Below the pieces are notes generated by a model. It saw only the letters and a program-made list of their open reading frames with translations, was not told where the DNA came from and did not search any database. Shown in pieces: positions 27,225 through 40,634 of a stretch of DNA of 64,000 nt. How positions within the stretch are numbered: position 1 is the stretch's first letter; each line of letters begins with the position of its first letter. The position numbers and the translations under genes were made by a program. The DNA comes from Puniceicoccales bacterium (GTDB taxonomy: Bacteria > Verrucomicrobiota > Verrucomicrobiia > Opitutales > UBA9783), in NCBI GenBank assembly GCA_031258545.1, contig JAIRMU010000023.1, positions 21,198 to 85,197 of the forward strand, read 5' to 3'.

Positions 27225-28141
27225 ATTTCAATGGGTGTTTTGGATTTGAGCACTTGAATCCATTGTTGAAAAGCTTGTTCGTTCATTTCTTTCAGTAAAC
27301 ATGCTTCGATCATCGGCTGCACTTCCACAAGGGGTTTGACATACGTATTTCGTTTATCCAGAACGTGCAAGATGAAATAAAGATTGTTGTGTTCTATGAT
27401 TTCCGAATATCCACCTCCAGGTAATGAAAAAGCTTTTTCTGCCAAACAGGGTGCCAATTCAGACATCGTATACCACATATGCGGTAAATTGAATTCATCC
27501 AATGCGTCGGCTAAAGCGGCCACACTTTTACCTTCTTGTAGGCCCTTATGATAGTAATCAATTTTTTTTATTTCGCCATCCGAAAGCATCGAGTCTGCTT
27601 TAAAACACTTTTGTTCTAACAAAATAGAAGCAAGTTGCGTAAAAGCATCTAAATGCGCACGATAATAATCGATCACAGCTTGGGGACTTATATGAAATGA
27701 GCTTTTTAAAGTTTGCTGACGCATTGCGTGGATAATGATAGACCTTTTTAAATCATTTCGAAATCCGACAAAACTTTGCTCTTTATCTATTAAATAACTC
27801 ATGAATGCGCGATAATCGCCTTGAAAATTATCCTGCACAATGGCATTCATTTGATTGTCCAATTGGCTTGTGACAACGTTTCCCTTACGGGCATTGAAAT
27901 CCTGTAAAAGTAATGCTTGTTCAATTAAATGATTCAAACAAAAGGTTCGAATTTTTTCTTCGTCCTGCGATTGATATGAAAATTGGCATATTTGGCCTTC
28001 TAAATCCTGCTGTGTAATAATTTCGTCCCCTACACGTGCCACAATTTTATCCAATACTTTGCCTTCTCCCAACAATAAAGGAATAAACATGACCGCCCCC
28101 ATAGACATGCAAATCACTTTGCCTAATTTAAACAAAAACAT
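27221..28141 (-). CDS. SurA-like periplasmic chaperone/peptidyl-prolyl isomerase
   Basis: 306 aa. A Sec-type signal (about residues 1-25) is followed by LDKIVARVGDEIITQQDLE, the hallmark start of the SurA N-terminal chaperone domain. A parvulin-like segment follows at about 175-275 (ILLEQKCFK, EGKSVAALADALDEF, MSELAPCLAEKAFSLPGG). SurA escorts outer-membrane proteins through the periplasm. The parvulin part is poorly conserved and may be inactive as an isomerase. Confidence 0.75.
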   Translation of the reverse strand: MFLFKLGKVICMSMGAVMFIPLLLGEGKVLDKIVARVGDEIITQQDLEGQICQFSYQSQDEEKIRTFCLNHLIEQALLLQDFNARKGNVVTSQLDNQMNAIVQDNFQGDYRAFMSYLIDKEQSFVGFRNDLKRSIIIHAMRQQTLKSSFHISPQAVIDYYRAHLDAFTQLASILLEQKCFKADSMLSDGEIKKIDYYHKGLQEGKSVAALADALDEFNLPHMWYTMSELAPCLAEKAFSLPGGGYSEIIEHNNLYFILHVLDKRNTYVKPLVEVQPMIEACLLKEMNEQAFQQWIQVLKSKTPIEM

Positions 28142-28225
28142 GCCTTAATCAAAAAGGTATTCTTAAATAATTTTCAATCTTATTTGTCGTAAATGTACGC
28201 GAAAAAAGGTTGAACAAGCCGTACA

Positions 28226-29737
28226 ATGACTGTAAGACATCATAACATCAGCAAACGTTTTTCAGATTTAACGGCCAGCGAAGCGGCGATGCTTATTCAA
28301 AATGGGCAATGTGTAGCGTGCAGCGGCTTTACACCTGCAGGTTGCGCCAAGGCTGTACCCAGAGCCCTCGGAGAACGTGCGTCATCGTTGCATCAATTGG
28401 GAGAAAATTTCCGCATAAAATTACTTTCTGGAGCCTCCACCGGCGACTGTATAGATGGCGCTCTAAGTCGCGCCAACGCGATTGAATGCAAGATTCCTTA
28501 CCAGGCGAATAAAGATCTACGAACATTGATCAATGCAGGTCATATTGCCTACGCCGATTTACATTTGTCCCGTCTGTGTCCATTCATCCATCAGGGGCTT
28601 TGGGGGCCCATCCATTGGGCTATCGTTGAAGTTGCGGACTATAGCCAAGCAGGTGAACTTCTACTAACAGGATCCGTAGGCGCTACCCCCACTTTTTGTC
28701 AACATGCGGAAAAAATTATTTTGGAACACAACACCTACCATCCAACATTTATTCAAGGACTACACGACATTTATACGCCATCAAATCCACCTCATCGTAA
28801 AATAATTCCTTTGGAAAACGTGCATGACCGCATAGGGACGCACGTTGTCCAGGTAGATCCACAAAAGATTGTCGGTGTTGTGCACACGTGTGAACCTGAT
28901 AACGTGTCAGATTTTAAAGCATCAAACCCCATTGATCAACGCATCGGAGAGCTTACGGCCGAATTTTTTATACAAGAAATGGAAAACGGCCGCATTCCGT
29001 CTTCCTTTCTCCCCATTCAATCGGGTGTTGGTAACATAGCCAACGCCGTTTTAAAAACGATGGGAGAGCAGGCAAAAATTCCTCCGTTTGCAATGTATTC
29101 GGAAGTAGCTCAGAATGCCGTCATTGAATTGATTCAAGAAGAAAGCATTTATTTCGCGAGTGCAACCGCCTTGACGGTCACCAATACGTGGTTTCAGCAC
29201 ATTTACAACCACTGGGATTTTTATAAAAGTAAACTTGTGCTGCGACCTGAAGAGATCACGAATCATCCAGAAATCATTCAACGTATTGGTTTACTCAGCT
29301 TAAATACCGCGTTGGAAGTAGATTGCTTCGGAAATGTGAACAGTACACACATATGCGGCAACGCCATCGTGAATGGCATTGGTGGTTCCGGAGATTTTAC
29401 ACGCAACGCGTATATTTCCATTTTTGTCTTACCTTCCACAACCAAAAATGGGACCATTTCTGGCATTGTTCCCTTTTGCTCGCATATTGATCATACGGAA
29501 CACGACGTGCAAATCATCGTTACGGAACAAGGTATTGCAGACTTACGAGGGAAATCGCCGACCCAACGTGCCACCTGCATCGTAGAAAACTGTGCACATC
29601 CGGACTACAAACCGTTGTTGAGAGATTACTTACGGTTAGGGCAATCGGGACATATCAAACATGACCTCAACCACGCATTTTCATTCCACAATGCATTCCT
29701 AAAGACGGGAGACATGCGCCTTTGCCAATTTGATTAG
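28226..29737 (+). CDS. Acetyl-CoA hydrolase/transferase family protein, probably succinyl-CoA:acetate CoA-transferase
   Basis: 503 aa, the usual size for AarC/Cat1-type enzymes, which move CoA between succinate/acetate or related acids. Seen: GQCVACSGFTPAGCAKAVP, LSGASTGDCIDGAL, the likely catalytic Glu293 in MYSEVAQNAV (equivalent to Glu294 of AarC), and GGSGDFTRNAY near the C-terminus. It would feed acetate and CoA exchange in fermentation or a modified TCA cycle. Transcribed divergently from the SurA-like operon with an 84-base gap. Confidence 0.88.
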   Translation: MTVRHHNISKRFSDLTASEAAMLIQNGQCVACSGFTPAGCAKAVPRALGERASSLHQLGENFRIKLLSGASTGDCIDGALSRANAIECKIPYQANKDLRTLINAGHIAYADLHLSRLCPFIHQGLWGPIHWAIVEVADYSQAGELLLTGSVGATPTFCQHAEKIILEHNTYHPTFIQGLHDIYTPSNPPHRKIIPLENVHDRIGTHVVQVDPQKIVGVVHTCEPDNVSDFKASNPIDQRIGELTAEFFIQEMENGRIPSSFLPIQSGVGNIANAVLKTMGEQAKIPPFAMYSEVAQNAVIELIQEESIYFASATALTVTNTWFQHIYNHWDFYKSKLVLRPEEITNHPEIIQRIGLLSLNTALEVDCFGNVNSTHICGNAIVNGIGGSGDFTRNAYISIFVLPSTTKNGTISGIVPFCSHIDHTEHDVQIIVTEQGIADLRGKSPTQRATCIVENCAHPDYKPLLRDYLRLGQSGHIKHDLNHAFSFHNAFLKTGDMRLCQFD

Positions 29738-30023
29738 AAATCATCTACGAACATACCTATGTTTTGCGACAACATTCATTTTTTGTATGTCAATGGAATC
29801 GAAGATCGTATTACATCACTCTTTTCAAGCACGCGATGATGCTAAATTTATCCGCATAACGCACAATTTCATAGTACAGACCCACAAACGGGCAAGTCGT
29901 TTCCAAGGGTCATTTTTCCTTTGTCGAAAAATGAGCCCATAGCACGCTTGAACTTAATTTCTCGAAAATTTTTTTATTCAAAAAAGCTTCTCTCTCGCCC
30001 ATGAGCATATTACAACTCTTTAC

Positions 30024-30656
30024 ATGACCATGATCGGATTATTTAAACAAGCAGGCTACTTTTTGTATCCACTTGCTTTAATGGGATTTTTGTCGTGCCT
30101 GTTTTTTTTCGAACGTCTTATCTACTTACACAAAGGGCACATAAAACCTGAACCTTTCTTAAACGGTATTCAAAATTTACTCCACAAAGGCAGGCGCCTT
30201 GAAGCTATTACTTTATGCGAAGAAACGCCAGGCCCCGTTGCACACATCGTGAAAATCGCCCTCGTATATTTGCAAGAACCCACGGCCATTTTAACAGAAG
30301 AATTAAAAAAACAAGCACTTCTAGAACTTCCTACGCTAAGGAAACATATCGATTCGATCCGTGTAATCGCACAGCTGTCTCCATTGTTGGGACTCATGGG
30401 TACCGTTTTTGCACTTCTGAAAGGGTTCTGGACTTTGGGATCCCTGGAAGCTTATACGTCCGTAACAAGTTTATCGCCCTACATCGTTTCGGCCCTTTCC
30501 CTAACCTTTTTAGGGCTCACGTGTTCTATACTTTCCTACGCAGCCTACCATTTCCTTGTGGGACGACTTAAGGCCATCTTGTTCGACATGGAATGGACGG
30601 TACATACGCTGCTACTTTTTTTAGAACAAAAACAAAGAATCGATAAAAATGCATAA
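30024..30656 (+). CDS. MotA/TolQ/ExbB-type proton channel protein
   Basis: 210 aa with three membrane helices: N-terminal (YPLALMGFLSCLFFFERL) and two in the C-terminal half. The family stretch LLGLMGTVFALLKGFWTLG and the last-helix segment ALSLTFLGLTCSILSYAAY are typical of ExbB/TolQ. With ExbD/TolR partners these use the proton gradient to energise outer-membrane processes. The following gene overlaps it by 8 bases. Confidence 0.85.
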   Translation: MTMIGLFKQAGYFLYPLALMGFLSCLFFFERLIYLHKGHIKPEPFLNGIQNLLHKGRRLEAITLCEETPGPVAHIVKIALVYLQEPTAILTEELKKQALLELPTLRKHIDSIRVIAQLSPLLGLMGTVFALLKGFWTLGSLEAYTSVTSLSPYIVSALSLTFLGLTCSILSYAAYHFLVGRLKAILFDMEWTVHTLLLFLEQKQRIDKNA

Positions 30657-31083
30657 TTCCTTCGAAATACTTGGATTGCTACCACAGTTCGAATTGGCCG
30701 AAACCCATAAAATTGCTCTCCATTGGGTACCTTTCGTCAATCTGCTTACACTTGCATTTGGGATTACCCTGCTCAGCTCGCATTGGTTATGCCCGCCAAG
30801 CCTAAGCTTAAATCTTCCAAAAACATCGCAAAGTGTCGCTTTTACGGAAACTTATCCCACGGCCACTACGATGACCTTGGATGCGGAAGGCAGAATTTTT
30901 TTTAACCGCAAATTGTACACCCAAGAGACGTTTTCCCAGCTATTTGCCAAGCACTTTAAATCCTCCACATTACTGTTTAAGGTGGACATAAGGGCTCCTC
31001 TGGAAATCATGATGCAAGTTGTCTCCCACGCCCACCAGCACGGTTGTCAACGCATCCAAATCGCAGTCAACTTTCAAGACTAA
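30649..31083 (+). CDS. ExbD/TolR-like protein lacking the membrane Asp
   Basis: 144 aa: a short cytoplasmic N-terminus, one membrane helix (residues about 27-48) and a periplasmic domain with ITLDAEG-like and FKVDIRAPLEIMMQVV blocks characteristic of ExbD/TolR. The helix reads WVPFVNLLTLAFGI; where ExbD and TolR have the essential proton-binding Asp (FIDVML type), codon 31 is AAT (Asn). The channel may be unpowered or use a different residue. Encoded between the ExbB-like gene and a 223-aa membrane-anchored orphan. Confidence 0.75.
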   Translation: MHNSFEILGLLPQFELAETHKIALHWVPFVNLLTLAFGITLLSSHWLCPPSLSLNLPKTSQSVAFTETYPTATTMTLDAEGRIFFNRKLYTQETFSQLFAKHFKSSTLLFKVDIRAPLEIMMQVVSHAHQHGCQRIQIAVNFQD

Positions 31084-31085
31084 AT

Positions 31086-31757
31086 ATGTTACGCATCGGT
31101 ATTACACTGCTATGGATTGTTTGCCTGGTATGCATGTTTCAAAAGTTTCTACCTTTAAAACATGTCCCAACGCTCCTATTTCCCGTTACCAATACACCTT
31201 GCACGCTTACACAAACACAGACAACCTGCATAGATTGGAACGATGAAAAGCCGCTGTGCACGTGCACTTCCTGGAACTACTCGCTGCCCATTAAAATACA
31301 TACACCGATTTTACACGCACAATGTGCAAAACAACTCAAAATGGTGGTATTTCAAAAATTAACCAACATAAGTCACTACGATAACTACTTAACGCAAAAT
31401 ACCGAAGATTTATTTGCATTTTATCCCAAAACGCGAAATACGAGTACATTGTTCATCCCACCGGTTACACCTTCGAAACTACGCGCAAGAAATACTTCTT
31501 CCATAAAAATTACATGGTCAAAAAATCAAGATACAATACATCAAACAGTCGTCACAACACCATTTCCTATTGAGAACAATGGAGGCACTGCATTCCAATA
31601 CGATAGCCTGCTGTGGATCAGAAATTTTAAATGCACTTACTTACCGCAAACGCAACCCTTACCTACCCAACAAGATAAACTTTTACAAGCGATTGTACGC
31701 AAAGAAACCGCTCTCCTACATTTACCAACCGGCATTTATCAAATTCATACAGAATGA
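31086..31757 (+). CDS. Membrane-anchored orphan, third gene of the Exb-like operon
   Basis: 223 aa; ATG at 31086 is two bases after the previous stop. One N-terminal membrane helix (IGITLLWIVCLVCMF) followed by an extracytoplasmic domain with several cysteines (CTLTQTQTTC, LCTCTSW, HAQCAK) and many Thr/Asn. The position matches where TonB- or TolA-like partners often lie, but no TonB C-terminal motif or Pro-rich linker is visible. No family recognised. Confidence 0.6.
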   Translation: MLRIGITLLWIVCLVCMFQKFLPLKHVPTLLFPVTNTPCTLTQTQTTCIDWNDEKPLCTCTSWNYSLPIKIHTPILHAQCAKQLKMVVFQKLTNISHYDNYLTQNTEDLFAFYPKTRNTSTLFIPPVTPSKLRARNTSSIKITWSKNQDTIHQTVVTTPFPIENNGGTAFQYDSLLWIRNFKCTYLPQTQPLPTQQDKLLQAIVRKETALLHLPTGIYQIHTE

Positions 31758-31790
31758 ATAACTTGCTTACGTCAATCTTACATTTTTTCT

Positions 31791-31820
31791 TTGACTCACG
31801 CATTGAAGCTTTGTTATGTT
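31791..31820 (+). promoter_or_regulatory. Possible leaderless promoter of the ferredoxin gene
   Basis: TTGACT (31791-31796), 18-nt spacer, TATGTT (31815-31820), 6 nt to the ATG at 31827. The GAAGG just before the ATG could instead be a Shine-Dalgarno sequence of a longer transcript. Confidence 0.35.
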
Positions 31821-31826
31821 GAAGGC

Positions 31827-32063
31827 ATGGCAGTAAAAAATAAGAGAATACCCGAAAATGTACCTGGTAAATTTTACATTGATGACCAATGCATCGATTG
31901 TGATCTTTGTCGAGACATGGCCCCCAATTTCTTTGGCCGTTTGGATGACAAAGGGTGTTCATTTGTAAAAAAACAGCCCTCCAATGCGCACGAAGAAGAC
32001 CTTTGCATGGAAGCTTTGGAAAGTTGTCCCGTAGATGCCATTGGTAATGACGGGGACAAATAA
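31827..32063 (+). CDS. Ferredoxin, single [4Fe-4S] type
   Basis: 78 aa. Cluster ligands are seen as CIDCDLC and, near the C-terminus, SCPVDAI; the second cluster motif of 2[4Fe-4S] ferredoxins is absent. DQCIDCDLCRDMAPNFF is typical of the small monocluster ferredoxins. ATG at 31827 with GAAGG upstream is chosen over an in-frame codon 12 residues earlier. Electron carrier in the cytoplasm; the partner enzyme is unknown. Confidence 0.88.
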   Translation: MAVKNKRIPENVPGKFYIDDQCIDCDLCRDMAPNFFGRLDDKGCSFVKKQPSNAHEEDLCMEALESCPVDAIGNDGDK

Positions 32064-32569
32064 CGTAAAGGGGCTTTGCTTGTAAATTCAAAAAAAGGTA
32101 CCCTGTTTTATCCATTTGGTATTGTGGTTACGCCATTAACATGTATTTGGACATGCTTTTTAAAAAGATTGTTAAGTCCTTTAACATGAGGGTAGCAAGC
32201 GTCAGCCCTTAAAATTTTCAATGGCATTACATTTTTGCATTGCAGACACAGGCAAAAGTATTCGGTCACCGCATCCAAGAATCTAAAAAGCATTGGGGCT
32301 CATCTAGAGTTTCATTCATAACATGAACCATTTCATAGCGCCAAAGCACATGCGACTACCAATGTTTGGCGAACCTAAACAACTAAACTCATAACCCCAT
32401 CCATGGGTGTCTGCAAAACCGGATGAGAATGTTTGTAAAAAATGCTTATTTTTTACCTAAAACATCAATTTTTTGGCAAAAACCTGCAGATCTTGATTCG
32501 CTAGAGTAAAAATTTTTGTCCTAAATTGTATTGTTAATGCACCGCAAAAATTCCACAGTAAATAAGGAG
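32064..32569. other. 500-base non-coding region before tRNA-Arg
   Basis: No gene is convincingly supported. A 61-codon minus-strand ORF (32108-32293) has fairly protein-like composition (CLQC, HVNGVTTIPNG) but no promoter, ribosome site or operon context. Confidence 0.35.
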
Positions 32570-32644
32570 GTCCTCATAGTTCAAGGGACAGAACCGCGGT
32601 TTCCTAAACCGTTAATCCCAGTTCGAGTCTGGGTGGGGGCGCCA
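32570..32644 (+). tRNA. tRNA-Arg (anticodon CCT)
   Basis: Acceptor GTCCTCA / TGGGGGC with two G-T pairs, D-stem GTTC...GAAC, anticodon loop TTCCTAA, T-arm CCCAG TTCGAGT CTGGG, encoded CCA. Resembles the bacterial minor arginine tRNA that reads AGG. Confidence 0.92.
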
Positions 32645-32681
32645 CTTTGAATTGGAAATTTTTTAAATGCTGCTTTAATTC

Positions 32682-34886
32682 ATGCAAACACGCCCATCTC
32701 CCGACGAAGTGGCACGTTTTGATTTTTGTCAAAAAATTGATCAAAATTTCTCCGTTATAGCACCCGCGGGTGTTGGGAAAACTTACTCCATTGTAGAACG
32801 CATCCGATGCATCGCCCACCAAAAACCAGTTTTTCTAAAAAATTTACACGTTGTTACGTACACCAAAAAAGCTGCAGAAGCTTTAAGCAACCGCACTTTG
32901 GAAGCACTTAAAAATTTAAATGACTTTCAATACGTTCAACCCTTATTCAATCAAAGCTTTTTTGGGACAATTCATGGATTGTGTTTTTACTATATACAAA
33001 AGTTTAAAACGCTTACGGCACTACCTGATCATTGGACCATCAGCGAAAATGACGAAAAATTGCGCTTTGACTTTTTAAGAGAATTAGATGAAACCATTTT
33101 CCTACAATGTGACGTAGGACGCAATGTATTGAGGCATATTGAAATCGAACAACTGGTACATCTGGCCGCCGAATTTTCCGATTTCGAATCTCCATCATCA
33201 CATCCCATATCCCTTTACCCTCAAATATCCGTTGAGAAAATTCTTAACTATATTCCCAATGCACGCAATCAGGCCACGATTGCCCATTATCAAGAAATCG
33301 CAAAACAGTGGACCGAAGACAAAAACCAAAGTAACAACTTTTTAGCCATTCCCAAATGCAATCAGGGAGGAGACACCTTCAAAATACTCTTCAATGAAAC
33401 ATTTCAACCTTTGGGAAATTGGCTCGGCATACATGCATTTGATTTGGTTGCCGAATTGTCGCAACATTATTTCAATTTTCGCATTCAAAAAGGGCAACTA
33501 AAGCACGAAGATCTTGTGCAATTATTTCACACCTTACTCAATGACATTCAGGTACAAAATTACTTCACCATCCATCCCATTCACTTACTTTTAGATGAGG
33601 CTCAAGATACCGATGCGCAACAATTTCAACTCATATTATCCCTATTAAAACTTAATTCACACAATCAATTTTCCATGGTCGGAGACCCACAACAATCCAT
33701 TTACGGGTCAAGAACCAATGTTCAAAATTATTTGCAGATTCACAAAACACTTGTCCAAGAAAATTTCCTAAAACCGCTCGTTTTTAACAAAACCTTCCGT
33801 TGCCCCACTTCCGTTGTAACCTACCTCAATAAAACTTTTCCATCCATTCTAAACGCAAAAAAAGATCCTCTGCAAGTCGACTTTGTTCCATTAGAGGTTG
33901 CCAACAAGCAAAACATTGGCGTTTTTGAAATACTCGATATTGCCGATGCTACCTCCGATAACGCTGTCGAACACGAGTGTGTTTATTTAAGTCGTTATTT
34001 GAAGTCGCTTATCACCAAGCAACGCCTACTTCCAAGCAACATTTGCATACTGTGCCCTCGAAACGCCTGGATACAAGAAATTCAAAAATACTTTAACCTA
34101 ACTCACCTACCGATACAAATTCACTCATCCAAACAAACTTGGCGTGAACAAGCTTTGTACGTATGGCTTACAACATGTGTTCACCTGATAGCCTACCCCG
34201 AAGATAGTTTCGAAATTGTTGGCTTTCTGAGAGCTTGCCTTCAAATAGAGGAACAAACAATCACAAGTTTTGTAAAACAAGGTAAAGAAATTCAAATTCT
34301 TGAACCCATTTCCGGAAAAGACGAAATTTCAAGCGCACTCCATCATCTTTACGCATTGCGCACTACCATCATTCAAAAAAACTTATATGTGGGGGCATAT
34401 ATGCTCGTACAAGAAAGCATGCATTGGAATCTAAATAAGCCAAACGACCCAGCACTTGAGCACATAAAACTGTTTTTTCAACAAACAGCACTTGAATGCG
34501 CAGAGCAATGCGCTTCTTGGTTTGATTTTGCAAAACGTCTGAAGGAAAACTTAAATACTCCCTTTGACTACCCGCAAATTATCGACGAAAATGCGATCCA
34601 AGCCTATTCCTGCCACAAGGCAAAAGGACTGGAGTGGCCTATTGTTGTCGTTCCATTTTTATATCGCCCCATTTACCCCAAACCCACGCATTATCCATAT
34701 ATTGCAAATCAAAGAGTTGTCTGGAGCGCCCATTCTCCCTATGCTCAAAACAGAGAATCGGAGCGTAAACGAGAACTCGAAAGGCTGTTATACGTAACCT
34801 GTACCCGTGCCCGTCAACATTTAATCTGGGTCAACGACGAAAAACTTTGGGGAAAAACACATGCGCTAACCCTAATAAATCGATAG
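32682..34886 (+). CDS. UvrD/Rep-like superfamily 1 DNA helicase
   Basis: 734 aa. Motif I APAGVGKT, motif Ia VVTYTKKAAEAL, motif II LLLDEAQDTD, motif III FSMVGDPQQSIYG, motif IV FNKTFRCP, motif V YSCHKAKGLEWP and motif VI ELERLLYVTCTRAR are all present in order. The FFGTIHGLC segment and lengths between motifs fit the UvrD/AddA/PcrA group. No C-terminal RecB nuclease domain. The gene stands alone after tRNA-Arg, so a role in repair or recombination is known only from the family. Confidence 0.88.
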   Translation: MQTRPSPDEVARFDFCQKIDQNFSVIAPAGVGKTYSIVERIRCIAHQKPVFLKNLHVVTYTKKAAEALSNRTLEALKNLNDFQYVQPLFNQSFFGTIHGLCFYYIQKFKTLTALPDHWTISENDEKLRFDFLRELDETIFLQCDVGRNVLRHIEIEQLVHLAAEFSDFESPSSHPISLYPQISVEKILNYIPNARNQATIAHYQEIAKQWTEDKNQSNNFLAIPKCNQGGDTFKILFNETFQPLGNWLGIHAFDLVAELSQHYFNFRIQKGQLKHEDLVQLFHTLLNDIQVQNYFTIHPIHLLLDEAQDTDAQQFQLILSLLKLNSHNQFSMVGDPQQSIYGSRTNVQNYLQIHKTLVQENFLKPLVFNKTFRCPTSVVTYLNKTFPSILNAKKDPLQVDFVPLEVANKQNIGVFEILDIADATSDNAVEHECVYLSRYLKSLITKQRLLPSNICILCPRNAWIQEIQKYFNLTHLPIQIHSSKQTWREQALYVWLTTCVHLIAYPEDSFEIVGFLRACLQIEEQTITSFVKQGKEIQILEPISGKDEISSALHHLYALRTTIIQKNLYVGAYMLVQESMHWNLNKPNDPALEHIKLFFQQTALECAEQCASWFDFAKRLKENLNTPFDYPQIIDENAIQAYSCHKAKGLEWPIVVVPFLYRPIYPKPTHYPYIANQRVVWSAHSPYAQNRESERKRELERLLYVTCTRARQHLIWVNDEKLWGKTHALTLINR

Positions 34887-34908
34887 TCCAATAAAAAATA
34901 GGCAAACA

Positions 34909-34972
34909 TTTTACTTTCATGAGATACGGTACCCGTACTGAATCGTTGTATAAAAATCGAAAGAAAGTAAAA
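34909..34972. repeat. Nested inverted repeat downstream of the helicase gene
   Basis: Perfect 10-bp outer arms TTTTACTTTC (34909-34918) and GAAAGTAAAA (34963-34972) enclose an inner hairpin TACGG/CCGTA (34925-34937). No strong T-tract follows on either strand, so terminator function is uncertain. Confidence 0.4.
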
Positions 34973-35170
34973 AATAGATGGGCAATTTCATAAAACAACA
35001 CAACTTCTTTGTAATTTAAGTCTACGAATTTGGCTTTAAAACCAATACAAATCTTACGTCGTTGAACGATAACCGATTTTCCGTCATTTACAAAACAACT
35101 TCACAATGGACGATTAGAAATTTTCCCCATAACAAAAATTTGAAAAATCATAAAACATGTACATAAAAAA

Positions 35171-35288
35171 GCCTGGCAACAACCTACTCTCGCACCGCAT
35201 AACACGGCACTACCATTGGCAAGTAAAGGCTTAACGAGCGTGTTCGGAATGGATACGTGTGTTTCCCATTACTTTATGATCACCAGGC
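35171..35288 (-). rRNA. rrf: 5S ribosomal RNA
   Basis: Minus-strand sequence starts CCTGGTGATCATAAAG and contains the conserved CCATTCCGAACACG loop and GAGAGTAGG near the 3' end; the ends GCCTGG and CCAGGC pair. About 118 nt. Last gene of the rRNA operon. Confidence 0.93.
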
Positions 35289-35359
35289 AAATTGTTCATC
35301 AAATTTTATTTTTGATGTTCAATGAATACTGCAGAAAGAACAATAATTTTTAAAAGAAC

Positions 35360-38305
<2,946 letters not shown>

Positions 38306-38350
38306 GTATCTTCTAAAAACGCTATTATTGTAGTCTTTTCCACAATATTC

Positions 38351-38369
38351 ATTAAACTGTCAAAGATCA
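38351..38369 (-). promoter_or_regulatory. boxA-like antitermination element before 23S
   Basis: Minus strand TGATCTTTGACAGTTTAAT between tRNA-Ile and 23S. The core GATCTTTGACAGTT matches 13 of 14 bases with GATCTTTGAGAGTT in the 16S leader (40385-40398). The repeated position before each large rRNA is what boxA/NusB sites show. Confidence 0.45.
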
Positions 38370-38380
38370 AAAAATTCTTT

Positions 38381-38457
<77 letters not shown>

Positions 38458-38481
38458 TTTTTTAAGCACTCAACTCTCCTT

Positions 38482-38557
38482 TGGTGGAGTCGATCGGATT
38501 TGAACCGACGACCTCCTGCATGCAAAGCAGGCGCTCTTCCAGCTAAGCTACGACCCC
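38482..38557 (-). tRNA. tRNA-Ala (anticodon TGC)
   Basis: Minus-strand cloverleaf starting GGGGTCGTAGCTTAGC, anticodon loop TTTGCAT, G3-U70 in the acceptor, encoded CCA. Lies in the 16S-23S spacer beside tRNA-Ile. Confidence 0.95.
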
Positions 38558-38687
38558 TTCCATCGTAATTTATCTCACCTTGCTTAGCCTCCTAGAGTCA
38601 AGCTTTTTTTGGAAAATTACTTTGTGCAAGCGTTCCAGTCAATCATTCGATCTCATTTCTCGACATTTTATCAAGAAATTCCTCCAT

Positions 38688-40230
<1,543 letters not shown>

Positions 40231-40580
40231 TTTGCATCTCATACAGAGTGCTCATCCTTCTCTTTATTTTTTTTGGATTCTTTCTGTTTTTTTGTTCTTT
40301 TGTCTCACGTTTATCTTCATTGAAATAAACGCATCAAAACTTACGTTTTTTATTTTAATTGACCTAGAACCCTTGCACAAAGTAACTCTCAAAGATCGCG
40401 AACACTTTTATACTTTATTAAAAATCTAAAAAATGCCCCACTTTTCTAATCAATTCATCTTCTCCAAAGTCAGTCAACGTTTTTTTAATATTTTTTCATT
40501 CATTTTTCTTACACCGCTTTATGTACTTATATTTTACCGATATTTACCCTTACAAACATCTACTTTATATCTTTATAAAT
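40231..40580. other. rRNA leader and upstream region
   Basis: Holds the 16S leader with a boxA-like core GATCTTTGAGAGTT (minus strand, 40385-40398), candidate promoters and AT-rich upstream DNA. No ORF is credible here. Confidence 0.5.
40352..40380 (-). promoter_or_regulatory. Candidate rRNA operon promoter
   Basis: Minus strand TTGTGC (40375-40380), 17-nt spacer, TAAAAT (40352-40357). A second possible -10 TATAAA (40407-40412) lies upstream with no clear -35. The boxA-like core at 40385-40398 would be transcribed only from the upstream start. Confidence 0.35.
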
Positions 40581-40614
40581 AAAAAAGAAGCCTCAAAAAA
40601 CCTTTTGAGACTTC
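40581..40614 (-). terminator. Rho-independent terminator of the pilin gene
   Basis: Minus-strand stem GAAGTCTCAAAA / TTTTGAGGCTTC (12 bp, 40587-40614, with one G-T and no mismatch) with a short loop, followed by TTTTTT (40581-40586). 20 bases past the pilin stop. Confidence 0.8.
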
Positions 40615-40634
40615 TCAAAAATACTATTTTAAAA

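Noticed and set aside
29730..29942. 70-codon plus-strand ORF with a hydrophobic start after the CoA transferase gene
   Set aside because: TTG start inside the preceding gene, no ribosome site, no recognisable family; the signal-like start is probably chance.
32108..32293. 61-codon minus-strand ORF upstream of tRNA-Arg
   Set aside because: Composition is plausible but there is no promoter, ribosome site or neighbour to support it.
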